Assembly: GCA_046723645.1 (NCBI GenBank)
Contig: JBKOUY010000020.1
Location: 1 to 21,225, forward strand
DNA length: 21,225 bases
Direction of reading: 5' to 3'
Source: DASQUK01 sp046723645
GTDB lineage: Bacteria; Actinomycetota; Acidimicrobiia; Acidimicrobiales; VFJN01
In this document: positions 7,482 through 14,576 of the stretch, in pieces
Numbering within the stretch: position 1 is the stretch's first letter
How the letters are laid out: each line of letters starts with the position of its first letter
The notes under the pieces: generated by a model
What the model was told of the DNA's origin: nothing
The model's database searches: none
Seen by the model: only the letters and a program-made list of their open reading frames with translations
Program-made: the position numbers and the translations under genes

Positions 7482-8200
7482 TGCTCCCCCTCGCCGACGT
7501 GGCCGAGCTCGTCGACGGGCGTGTCGACCGGGTGGCCACCCGGCTCGTGCGGATGGCTCAAGATGACGTCGGCCTCTGTCGTGTCGACCTCGCTCTCGGG
7601 ACGCGACTGGCCCACCTCCGGCGGCCGGACGCCGAAGCCGAGGTCCCCGGACCACGCGACCCGGCCCTCGTACGCGGCCGCCCCCGAGGGTGACGTGGCC
7701 CGGACCCAGGCCGACGTGTTGGGGATGATCTCCTCGGCGTCGGTCCAGTCCTCCCAGGGAAGTTGCCGCGGCTTGCCGTCGTCGTCGACGACGAGCTCGG
7801 CCTTGGTGTAGATGGCGTCCTCGCGGTTGGCGAAGCTGAACTCGAAAAGCTTGGTCTCGGTGATCGCCTCGGTGGGGCACGCCTCCACGCACAGGTCGCA
7901 GTGGATGCAGCGCAGGTAGTTGATCTCGTAGATGTAGCCGTAGCGCTCGCCGGGCGAGACCGGAGCCTCCGGCGGGTTGTCCGCGCCGCGCACGTAGATG
8001 CAGCGGGCCGGGCACACGCCGGCGCACAGCTCGCACCCGATGCACTTCTCCATGCCGTCCTCGTAGCGGTTGAGGACGTGGCGCCCGTGGAGGCGGACGG
8101 GCTTGACGCGCTTGCCTCCCCGGTCCTTCACGTAGTCCCGCGTCAACCGCTCCTCGAACAGCTTGCGGAACGTCACCTTGAACCCGTCGAGGTAGCCCAT
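7478..8200 (-). CDS. nuoI: NADH-quinone oxidoreductase subunit I (two 4Fe-4S ferredoxin domains)
   Basis: 240-residue peripheral-arm subunit that carries clusters N6a and N6b between NuoG and NuoB. Two ferredoxin motifs are intact: CIGCELCAGVCP (Cys53, 56, 59, 63) and CIHCDLCVEACP (Cys98, 101, 104, 108). The N-terminal amphipathic segment MGYLDGFKVTFRKLFE fits membrane-surface docking. Residues beyond about 165 form an acidic, Pro/His-containing tail not needed for the core fold. The ATG at 8200 has GGGAG 9 nt upstream. The gene follows the largest gap in the operon (178 bp after nuoH), and its Shine-Dalgarno lies within an inverted repeat. The stop overlaps the nuoJ GTG. Confidence 0.97.
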   Translation of the reverse strand: MGYLDGFKVTFRKLFEERLTRDYVKDRGGKRVKPVRLHGRHVLNRYEDGMEKCIGCELCAGVCPARCIYVRGADNPPEAPVSPGERYGYIYEINYLRCIHCDLCVEACPTEAITETKLFEFSFANREDAIYTKAELVVDDDGKPRQLPWEDWTDAEEIIPNTSAWVRATSPSGAAAYEGRVAWSGDLGFGVRPPEVGQSRPESEVDTTEADVILSHPHEPGGHPVDTPVDELGHVGEGEQ

Positions 8201-8378
8201 CAGTGCTGGCTCCCGTGACGGGCGTGGGTGGATCGCCGGGTCAGCGGCGTTGCCGCTGGCGGGTCGCCCCCAAGAAGGCGAGGACGAAGGCGCACACCTT
8301 GCGGTGCGGCGAGGACGAGGACGCAGCCGGCGGCGTCGCTGGCCGGCGAGGCATGTGCGACGGTCACGGGAGGCAGCA
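8201..8378 (-). other. nuoH-nuoI spacer with long-range inverted repeat and mini-ORFs
   Basis: This 178-bp gap is the longest in the operon. Perfect 10-bp inverted arms CTCCCGTGAC/GTCACGGGAG lie at 8210-8219 and 8363-8372, near both ends of the gap; the nuoI-proximal arm contains the nuoI Shine-Dalgarno. That arm also overlaps a short local palindrome, CCCGTCACGGG. Two small minus-strand frames exist. One of 55 codons (8200-8367, GTG start) has its stop overlapping the nuoI ATG by one base. One of 37 codons (8241-8354, ATG start) contains a hydrophobic stretch VCAFVLAFLGA and mostly G/C third positions. Neither has a Shine-Dalgarno, so I do not call them genes. Confidence 0.45.
8210..8372. 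repeat. 10-bp inverted repeat across the nuoH-nuoI gap
   Basis: Perfect arms at 8210-8219 and 8363-8372, with 143 bp between them. In the mRNA the upstream arm is complementary to the segment carrying the nuoI ribosome-binding site. Confidence 0.6.
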
Positions 8379-9611
8379 CTAGGCTATGACCTCTTCGGTG
8401 GGGGACTCCTGGCGGCGCTGGGCGACGGCGACCGCGCCCGCCAGCCCCACGTATCCGGCCACCAGCGCGACGAACGACACTGCCACGACGGCGGCCATGT
8501 TCCAGTCGGCGTCGCGACCGATGTTGATGGCCCCGAGCAGCAGGACCCAGCCGAGCGCCAGTGGGATGAGCGCCTTCCACCCCAGGTTCATGAGCTGGTC
8601 GTACCGGAAGCGCGGCAGGGTGGCGCGGATCCAGACCTGGACGAACAGGAACACGAGCAGCTTGACGGAGAACCAGATCAGCCCCCACAGCCAGTGCGGC
8701 AGCACGTCGAACGTCGGTCCGGCGGGGCCGCCGAAGAACAGCACGACCATGATCGCCGACATCGTGATCGTGTTCATGAACTCGGCCAGGTAGAAGAGGG
8801 CGAAGCGGAACGACGAGTACTCCGTGTGGAAGCCGCCGACTAGCTCCTGCTCGGCCTCCACGAGGTCGAACGGGGGCCGGTTGAGCTCGGCGGTGCCGGC
8901 GATGAAGAACACCACGAAAGGCACCAGCCCGGTGGCGATGACGTTCCAATGGGGGATCGGGATGACGCCGAACAGGTCGTAGCCGTTGCCCGCCTGCGTC
9001 GCCACGATCTCGTGGGTCGACAGCGATCCGGCGAGCATGACGACGGTCACGGTGGCCAGGCCGAGCGCCGCCTCGTAGCTGATCATCTGGGCGGCGCCGC
9101 GCACCGATCCGAGGAGCGGGTACTTCGACCCCGACGACCAGCCGGCCAGCATCACTCCGTAGGTGGCGATCGACGACATGGCCAGGAACAGCAGCACGCC
9201 CACCGGCGGGTCGGCCAGCTGCAGGTACGTGTCGTGCCCGAACAGGCTGACGACGCCCTCGCGGTCGCCGTCGAAGGCACCGGCGATGGGAATGATCGAG
9301 AAGGTGACGAACGCCGGCACGACTGACAGAAATGGCGCCAGGATGAACATCCGCCGATCGGCCTTGGCGGGGATGTTGTCCTCCTTGAGGATCAGCTTCA
9401 ACCCGTCGGCCAGCGTCTGCAGGATCCCCCACGGCCCGGCCTTGTTGGGCCCGATGCGGTTCTGCAGGTCGCCGAGGACCTTCCGCTCGAACCAGATCAT
9501 CAGGATCACCGAGCCCAGCAGCAGCCCGAAGGCCACCGCTGTCTTCAGCAGGACGATCAGGACCTCGGCGAGCCCGATGCCGCCCTCGAGCAGGGGATCG
9601 AGCGCAATCAT
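8379..9611 (-). CDS. nuoH: NADH-quinone oxidoreductase subunit H
   Basis: 410-residue membrane subunit of complex I that joins the peripheral and membrane arms and forms much of the quinone channel with NuoB and NuoD. Conserved segments are ERKVLGDLQNRIGPNKAGPW with LADGLKLILKED near residue 42-77, SYEAALGL in the middle, the glutamate-rich loop AELNRPPFDLVEAEQELVGG, and WIRATLPRFRYDQLM near the end. About eight or nine helices are expected. It is longer than the E. coli protein (about 325), mainly through an extra hydrophobic C-terminal segment. The ATG overlaps the nuoG stop as ATGA. The stop is TAG, followed by the 178-bp gap before nuoI. Confidence 0.97.
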   Translation of the reverse strand: MIALDPLLEGGIGLAEVLIVLLKTAVAFGLLLGSVILMIWFERKVLGDLQNRIGPNKAGPWGILQTLADGLKLILKEDNIPAKADRRMFILAPFLSVVPAFVTFSIIPIAGAFDGDREGVVSLFGHDTYLQLADPPVGVLLFLAMSSIATYGVMLAGWSSGSKYPLLGSVRGAAQMISYEAALGLATVTVVMLAGSLSTHEIVATQAGNGYDLFGVIPIPHWNVIATGLVPFVVFFIAGTAELNRPPFDLVEAEQELVGGFHTEYSSFRFALFYLAEFMNTITMSAIMVVLFFGGPAGPTFDVLPHWLWGLIWFSVKLLVFLFVQVWIRATLPRFRYDQLMNLGWKALIPLALGWVLLLGAINIGRDADWNMAAVVAVSFVALVAGYVGLAGAVAVAQRRQESPTEEVIA

Positions 9612-12298
9612 GGGCGTTCGACCCTGACGTCGGTAACGGGCGTGTTGGCGTCGATGAGGACGTTGGCGCGGCCGCCGGCCTTGTTGGCGTCGAGCGCGGC
9701 CACGCCCCGGGGTACGGCGGGGTCGGGGCCGGTCGCCACCGTCACATGACCGCGGCTGGACGTGACCCGCACGTCGTCGCCGGAGACGATGCCCAGCCGG
9801 TCGAAGTCCAGGGGGTTCAGCCGCAGTGTCGCCCGCTCGGCCAGGCCGGCCAGCGACGGCGAGTGCTGAACCAGCGTCCCCCGGTCGTAGAGCTTCCGGG
9901 TGACGACCAGGCGGAGCGAATAGGAGTCGAGCAGCGGTGGGTCGATCACCCGCCAGTCCGGCACCGGGATACCAGGCTGGGGCTCCGCGGACGACCCCTC
10001 GCTCTCGCTTCCGCCGGGCCCGGCGGCTCCGGGTTCGGCGGCCTCAGCGTCGGCGTCGCCTTGATCCCCGCCGTCGAGATCGTCGGCCGCCGACGCGGCC
10101 TCTGCGCCCGGGTCCGGGCCGAGTTCGTCCGGCGTCTCGCCGTTGCGCCGCCCTGGCAGGGACACCAGCACGCCATCCTCGCCGCCAGGGGACGCGAGAT
10201 CGTGCACCAGCCCCGCGAACGCGGGCGCCACGGCGTCGATCTCCTTGCCGATCTGCTCGGTCGACTCGAGGCCCAGATCGGCGCCCAGCCGGAAGGCGAG
10301 GTCCGCCGCGACCGCCCAGTCGGGCTGGGAGGTACCCGGCGGCGTGACGATCCGCGCCAGCGTCGAGACCCGGCCCTCGAGGTTGGTGGTCGTACCGTCG
10401 ACCTCGGCGTAGCCAGCTGTGGGTATGACCACATCGGCCTGCCGGACCGACTCGGTCAGGAACAGGTCGCACGCGATCACCGACCGCGCCCCGGCCACGC
10501 CGCGCTCCGCCAGGTCGCGGTCGGGAAAGTCCGCCAGCGGGTCCGCGCCCAGCAACACCAGCGTGTCGATCCTGCCCTCGGATGCGGCCCGCAGGATCCC
10601 GGTCGCGTCGAGCCCCTTGGTCTCGGGCACGGTGGCCCAGTGGCCGGCGAACCAGTCGCGACCGTCCCGGAACGTGACGCGGCCCGGCAGGACGCCGGGC
10701 GTCATGCCCAGCTCGAGGGCGCCGCGCACGTTGCCCCGGCGTAGGGCCGACAGGAACCGGACCTCCGGGTGCGCGTCGTGGATGAGCTTGGCGGCGGCGG
10801 CGATGGACTTCGCGCCCTCGGCCTGGTTCGGCCGGCCGAGCACGACGGTGACCGGCCGCTCGGCCAGGAGCGACGCCGCCGCCGCGATGGCCTCGGGCGC
10901 CACCCCGGCCACCTCGTCCTCCGCCTCCGTCGGAGCCAGGAGGGCGCGCATCAGGTGCAGCGCGTGCCCGGGGTGATAGCGAAGCGAGTGGGCCGCCAGC
11001 CGCGTGGTGCCCGTCGCGGTCGACGCCAGCTCGACGATCTTGACGTCGTCGTTGAGCACGGCGTGACGCAGCCGCAGGAACAACACCGGCAGCTCTTCCT
11101 TCGGGTCCGGCCCGAGCAACAGGACGGTGCCGCCGGGCCGGCAGGCGTCGTCGATGGTGGCCGGGGGCAGCCCGAGCACGGCCTCGGCCGGCAGGCCGTC
11201 GCCGAGCTGCGCGTCGATGTTGTCCGATCCGATGACGCCCTTGACGAGCTTGACCCAGGCGTAGGCGTCCTCGTTCGTGAGCCGGGCACCACCGAGCACC
11301 GCAAAGCCCTCGGGTCCGCTCCGCTCCAGCCCCTCCTTGATCGATGCGGCGGCCCGCCGGAGCGCGTCGTTCCACGTGGCGGACTTGAGCAACAGGCCCT
11401 CGTCCCGCACCAGCGGGCTCCTGAGCCGCTCCGACGAGTTGACGGCCTCGAAGTCGAAGCGCCCCTTGTCGCAGAGCCAGCCCCAGTTGACGGCGTCGAC
11501 GTCGACGCCGAGGTAGCGCAGCACCTGGTTGCGGCTCGACTGGATCACCACCCGACAGCCGACAGAGCAGCTGGTGCACGTCGACTCGTCCTCGTTGAGG
11601 TCCCAGGGCCGGGCCTTGAAGCGGTAGGGCGTGGCAGTCAGCGCGCCCACCGGGCAGATCTGCACGGTGTTGCCGCTGAAGTAGCTGGAGAAGGGCTCGC
11701 CGGGGAAGGTGTTGACCTGGGTCTCGTTGCCCCGGTCGATGAAGCTGATGAGCGGGTCGCCGGCCACCTCCGACGCGAAGCGCGTGCAGCGGTCGCACAG
11801 GATGCAACGCTCGCGGTCGAGCATCACGAGATCGCTGATCGGGATGGGCTTCTCGAAATGGCGCTTCTCCTCGACGAAGCGGCTCTCCCCCGGCCCGTGC
11901 GACATCGTCTGGTCCTGCAGCGGGCACTCGCCGCCCTTGTCGCACACCGGGCAGTCGAGGGGGTGGTTCACCAGCAGGAACTCGAGCACGCCCTCCTGCG
12001 CCTTCCGCGTGGCCGGTGACTCCGTCGAGACGATCATCCCGTCGGAGCACTCGATCATGCAGGCCGGCTGGAGCGCGGGGCCGCGGCCGGTGTCTATGTC
12101 GACGATGCACATGCGGCACATCCCCACCGGCGTCATCCGCGGGTGGTAGCAGAACCGGGGGATGTAGATGCCGTGGCGCTCGGCGGCGGCGATCACCAGC
12201 TCACCCTTGGCCGCGGTGATGGTGCGGCCGTCGACGGTGACCTCGACAGCGGGCAGCGCCTCGGGGGCGGTGTCGGTGGTGTCGGCGGTGTCGGTCAT
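9608..12298 (-). CDS. nuoG: NADH-quinone oxidoreductase subunit G (75-kDa Fe-S subunit)
   Basis: 896-residue peripheral-arm subunit. It carries an N-terminal 2Fe-2S ferredoxin domain (N1b: Cys50, 61, 64, 80), the His-Cys3 cluster N5 (His112, Cys116, 119, 125 in HPLDCPVCDKGGEC), N4 (Cys165, 168, 171, 215), and the extra cluster N7 of some bacteria (Cys241, 244, 248, 276; CTSCSVGC and WGWLCDKGRF). A molybdopterin-oxidoreductase-like domain follows. A disordered acidic Gly/Ala linker occupies about 719-780, and a C-terminal beta domain resembling the molybdopterin-dinucleotide-binding fold ends the protein. The ATG at 12298 overlaps the nuoF stop and has GGAG 7 nt upstream. A longer in-frame extension would run through nuoF in the wrong frame and is rejected. 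Confidence 0.97.
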   Translation of the reverse strand: MTDTADTTDTAPEALPAVEVTVDGRTITAAKGELVIAAAERHGIYIPRFCYHPRMTPVGMCRMCIVDIDTGRGPALQPACMIECSDGMIVSTESPATRKAQEGVLEFLLVNHPLDCPVCDKGGECPLQDQTMSHGPGESRFVEEKRHFEKPIPISDLVMLDRERCILCDRCTRFASEVAGDPLISFIDRGNETQVNTFPGEPFSSYFSGNTVQICPVGALTATPYRFKARPWDLNEDESTCTSCSVGCRVVIQSSRNQVLRYLGVDVDAVNWGWLCDKGRFDFEAVNSSERLRSPLVRDEGLLLKSATWNDALRRAAASIKEGLERSGPEGFAVLGGARLTNEDAYAWVKLVKGVIGSDNIDAQLGDGLPAEAVLGLPPATIDDACRPGGTVLLLGPDPKEELPVLFLRLRHAVLNDDVKIVELASTATGTTRLAAHSLRYHPGHALHLMRALLAPTEAEDEVAGVAPEAIAAAASLLAERPVTVVLGRPNQAEGAKSIAAAAKLIHDAHPEVRFLSALRRGNVRGALELGMTPGVLPGRVTFRDGRDWFAGHWATVPETKGLDATGILRAASEGRIDTLVLLGADPLADFPDRDLAERGVAGARSVIACDLFLTESVRQADVVIPTAGYAEVDGTTTNLEGRVSTLARIVTPPGTSQPDWAVAADLAFRLGADLGLESTEQIGKEIDAVAPAFAGLVHDLASPGGEDGVLVSLPGRRNGETPDELGPDPGAEAASAADDLDGGDQGDADAEAAEPGAAGPGGSESEGSSAEPQPGIPVPDWRVIDPPLLDSYSLRLVVTRKLYDRGTLVQHSPSLAGLAERATLRLNPLDFDRLGIVSGDDVRVTSSRGHVTVATGPDPAVPRGVAALDANKAGGRANVLIDANTPVTDVRVERP

Positions 12299-13665
12299 GA
12301 GGTCGCTCCGACGGCCGGCGGCGTCGACAGGTAGGCCTTGCCGTAGACCGGGACGGTGATCTCGCCCCCGCCGCAGTAGGCGAAGAACTCGTCCCGGAAG
12401 CGCATCACCGCCGAGGCGATCGGCGACACGGCCGAGGGCCCGAGCGGGCAGATGGTGGTCTGCTTGGGCGGCCAGGTGATCTGCGGGCTGATGTTGTCGC
12501 AGATGTCGAGCAGCTTGTCGACGTCGCTGGGCCGGCCGTACCCGTCGAGCACCCGGCGCAGGATCCGCTCGAGCCAGGTGGTGCCCTCGCGGCACGGCGT
12601 GCACTTGCCGCAGGACTCGCGCGCGAAGAACCGCACCACCCGCCACGCAGCCTTGACGGCGTCGGTCGTGTCGTCCATGACCACGATGGCCCCGGACCCG
12701 AGCATCGACCCCGCGGCGCCCACGGCACCGGTCTCGAGCGGCAGGTCCAGGTGCTCCTCGAAGAGCCACGGCGCCGACGCCCCTCCGGGGATGAACGCCT
12801 TGAGCCGGTTGTCGTGGCGGATGCCGTCGCCGTAGCGCTCGCCGTAGAGCAGGTCCCGGAACGTGGTGGTGCCGAACTCGACCTCGTAGACGCCCGGGCG
12901 GTTGACGTGGCCCGACACCGTGAACAGCCGGGTTCCCAAGCTCTTCTCGACGCCGAGGGCGGCGAACGCCGCACCGCCGTTGTTGACGATCCACGGCAGG
13001 TCGGCGAGCGTCTCGACGTTGTTGACGACGGTCGGCTGCATGTAGAGGCCCTTGGCGGCTGGGAAGTACGGCGGCTTGAGGCGGGGGAAACCCCGGTAGC
13101 CCTCGAGCGACTCGATGAGGGCCGTCTCCTCGCCCACGATGTAGGCGCCGGCGCCCCAGTGCAGGATCAGGTCGACGGAGAAGTCCTCGTTGCCCATGAT
13201 GTTCTGGCCGATGTAGCCGGCGGCATAGGCCTCGTTGAGCGCCTGGGCGATGCGTTCCTGGGCCAGCGCCATCTCGCCGCGCACGTAGAGGAAGGCCTGG
13301 GCGGCACCGATCGCGTAGGACGCGATGAGGGCGCCCTCGATGAGCAGGTGGGGATCCCGCTCCATGATGACCCGGTCCTTGTAGGTGCCCGGCTCGGACT
13401 CGTCGCCGTTCACCACCAGATAGCGGGGGAACACGCCCGGCGGGACGAAGCCCCACTTCACGCCGGCGGGGAAGCCCGCCCCGCCGCGGCCGAGGAGGCT
13501 CGCGGCCTTCACCTCCTCGGTGACCTCGTCGGGCGTCATGGCGGACAGCACCCGCCTGAGGCCCTCATAACCGCCGGTCTCGAGGTAGCGCTCCAGGGTG
13601 TGCCCATCGGCGAGGTCCCAGCGCGGGCTGAGGATGCTGGGGACGTGCTTGGCGTCGTCGGTCAT
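12295..13665 (-). CDS. nuoF: NADH-quinone oxidoreductase subunit F (51-kDa, FMN and NADH binding)
   Basis: 456-residue entry subunit of complex I: it binds NADH and FMN and passes electrons to cluster N3. The nucleotide loop GRGGAGFPAGVKW (59-71), NGDESEPGTYKDR (86-98) and GAGAYIVGEETALIESLEG (171-189) mark the FMN/NADH pocket. N3 ligands are Cys352, 355, 358 in SCGKCTPCREGT and Cys406 in CPLG. Position 177, usually Cys in this loop, is Val, and the segment before Cys406 (SPQITWPPKQ) looks a few residues longer than in reference proteins. I chose ATG 13665 because GGAGGGG lies just upstream and homology begins soon after; the TTG at 13698 is less likely. The stop overlaps the nuoG start. Confidence 0.97.
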   Translation of the reverse strand: MTDDAKHVPSILSPRWDLADGHTLERYLETGGYEGLRRVLSAMTPDEVTEEVKAASLLGRGGAGFPAGVKWGFVPPGVFPRYLVVNGDESEPGTYKDRVIMERDPHLLIEGALIASYAIGAAQAFLYVRGEMALAQERIAQALNEAYAAGYIGQNIMGNEDFSVDLILHWGAGAYIVGEETALIESLEGYRGFPRLKPPYFPAAKGLYMQPTVVNNVETLADLPWIVNNGGAAFAALGVEKSLGTRLFTVSGHVNRPGVYEVEFGTTTFRDLLYGERYGDGIRHDNRLKAFIPGGASAPWLFEEHLDLPLETGAVGAAGSMLGSGAIVVMDDTTDAVKAAWRVVRFFARESCGKCTPCREGTTWLERILRRVLDGYGRPSDVDKLLDICDNISPQITWPPKQTTICPLGPSAVSPIASAVMRFRDEFFAYCGGGEITVPVYGKAYLSTPPAVGATS

Positions 13666-13789
13666 CGCCCCTCCGGCCCATGCGGCAACGCGAGGCAATG
13701 ACGAACGGTGGCGACGGGGCGAGGCACGGGCGAACGGTTGGCGACCTTCATTGCCTCGCCATCATCGGACCGATAGCCATTGCCGCCGG
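13666..13789 (-). other. nuoE-nuoF spacer with repeat cluster and bridging mini-ORF
   Basis: This 124-bp gap holds a compact repeat structure: two tandem imperfect copies of a 26-27 bp unit plus an inverted copy of the start of that unit. It also holds a 43-codon frame (13662-13793) whose GTG overlaps the nuoE stop as GTGA and whose TGA overlaps the nuoF ATG as ATGA. That frame has clearly fewer G/C third positions than its neighbours by my count (about 72%) and no recognisable domain. Coding potential is doubtful; translational coupling or an RNA structure is equally possible. Confidence 0.45.
13690..13759. repeat. 12-bp inverted repeat with internal tandem direct repeats
   Basis: Arms GCGAGGCAATGA (13690-13701) and TCATTGCCTCGC (13748-13759) are perfect complements separated by 46 bp. 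Inside, 13690-13715 and 13719-13745 are imperfect direct repeats sharing GCGAGGCA, CGAACGGT and GGCGAC with a single-base length difference. In the minus-strand transcript the arms could form a stem ending 24 nt before the nuoF ATG. There is no U-tract, so it is not an obvious intrinsic terminator. Confidence 0.7.
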
Positions 13790-14455
13790 TCACGACGCAC
13801 CCCCATCGCCGGCGCCGTCGTCTGCGCCTTTGCCGTTCCCCTCGCTGTCGCCCCTGCGGTTGCGTGCCAGCCACGGCGGCTCCACGTTACGGTCCGGCGG
13901 GGCGTTGCCGGCCCGGTCCTCGGGGAGCCACTGGCGCACGCGGCTCAGCGTCCCGTGCCGGGGGACCTCGTGCGCGAGCTTGCCGGCACGCAGGTCGTCG
14001 AGGAGGTCGTCGACGTCGTCGAGCTGGACGCGGTGGAAGTAGCGGTAGTTCACCTGCATGCAGGGGGCCTCGCTGCATGCGGCGATGCACTCGACGTCCT
14101 CGAGCGTGAACTTGCCGTCGGGCGTGGTGCTGCCCGCCTTCGCCCCGAGCCGGTGCTCGAGGTGGTGCAGCAGTTCCTCGCCGCCGACCAGCATGCACGA
14201 GATGTTGGTGCACACCGTGATCACGTAGTCGCCCACCGGTTCGCGCTTGAACATCTCGTAGAACGACGCGGTACCGAGCACCTCGGCCGGCGTCACGTCG
14301 ACCAGTTCGGCGATGTGCTCCATCGCCTCCTCGGTGAGGTAGCCGTCCTGCTCTTGCGCCAGGTGCAGCAGCGGGATCAGGGCCGAGCGCGGGCGCGGGT
14401 AGCGGGCGATGATGTCGTCGGCCACGGCGGTGTTCTCCGAGGTGAACCGCGGCAT
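13790..14455 (-). CDS. nuoE: NADH-quinone oxidoreductase subunit E (24-kDa 2Fe-2S subunit)
   Basis: 221-residue thioredoxin-like 2Fe-2S subunit that partners NuoF and carries cluster N1a. The ligand pattern is intact: Cys82 and Cys87 in VCTNISC, then Cys123 and Cys127 in VECIAAC. The N-terminal helical part (ALIPLLHLAQEQDGYLTEEA, then VTPAEVLGTASFYEMF) is typical. After about residue 160 the chain becomes a charged, Gly/Arg-rich tail of about 60 residues that is probably disordered. The ATG at 14455 has only a weak purine stretch upstream. The gene sits between two unusual spacers, 121 bp after nuoD and 124 bp before nuoF. Confidence 0.97.
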   Translation of the reverse strand: MPRFTSENTAVADDIIARYPRPRSALIPLLHLAQEQDGYLTEEAMEHIAELVDVTPAEVLGTASFYEMFKREPVGDYVITVCTNISCMLVGGEELLHHLEHRLGAKAGSTTPDGKFTLEDVECIAACSEAPCMQVNYRYFHRVQLDDVDDLLDDLRAGKLAHEVPRHGTLSRVRQWLPEDRAGNAPPDRNVEPPWLARNRRGDSEGNGKGADDGAGDGGAS

Positions 14456-14576
14456 CAGTTGCTCGCCGCTCTTGTCGGCTTCGCCGACGGGCCGCTCGGG
14501 CTTCGACGCCGCGTCGCCCGCTCTCGGCGGTGCGCGCCGGGCCGCTCGGGCCCGTGCACTCGCTGATCGCTCGCGC
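14456..14576 (-). other. nuoD-nuoE spacer with hairpins, direct repeat and bridging mini-ORF
   Basis: This 121-bp gap contains two copies of the 14-mer CGGGCCGCTCGGGC (14488-14501 and 14538-14551). It has a perfect 6-bp hairpin GTCGGC/GCCGAC with a 3-nt loop (14474-14488), and a second 6-bp hairpin CGGGCC/GGCCCG with a 5-nt loop (14538-14554). A 41-codon Arg-rich frame (14455-14580) starts with GTG overlapping the nuoD stop as GTGA and ends with TGA overlapping the nuoE ATG by one base. No domain is recognisable and there is no clear Shine-Dalgarno, so I do not call it a gene. Confidence 0.45.
14474..14554. repeat. 14-bp direct repeat and two short hairpins
   Basis: CGGGCCGCTCGGGC occurs exactly twice with a 50-bp period (14488-14501, 14538-14551). 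Hairpins are GTCGGC-TTC-GCCGAC (14474-14488) and CGGGCC-GCTCG-GGCCCG (14538-14554). No U-tract follows either on the minus strand. Confidence 0.6.

Noticed and set aside
8200..8367. 55-codon GTG frame in the nuoH-nuoI gap as a real gene
   Set aside because: No ribosome-binding site and several T-ending codons in the second half; its TGATG junction with nuoI is noted but insufficient.
12299..13456. Upstream extension of the nuoG frame through nuoF
   Set aside because: Arg/Pro-rich out-of-frame translation of nuoF; the ATG at 12298 with a ribosome-binding site fits NuoG.
13666..13698. TTG start 11 codons upstream for NuoF
   Set aside because: A rarer start codon, with a good ribosome-binding site directly before the ATG at 13665.
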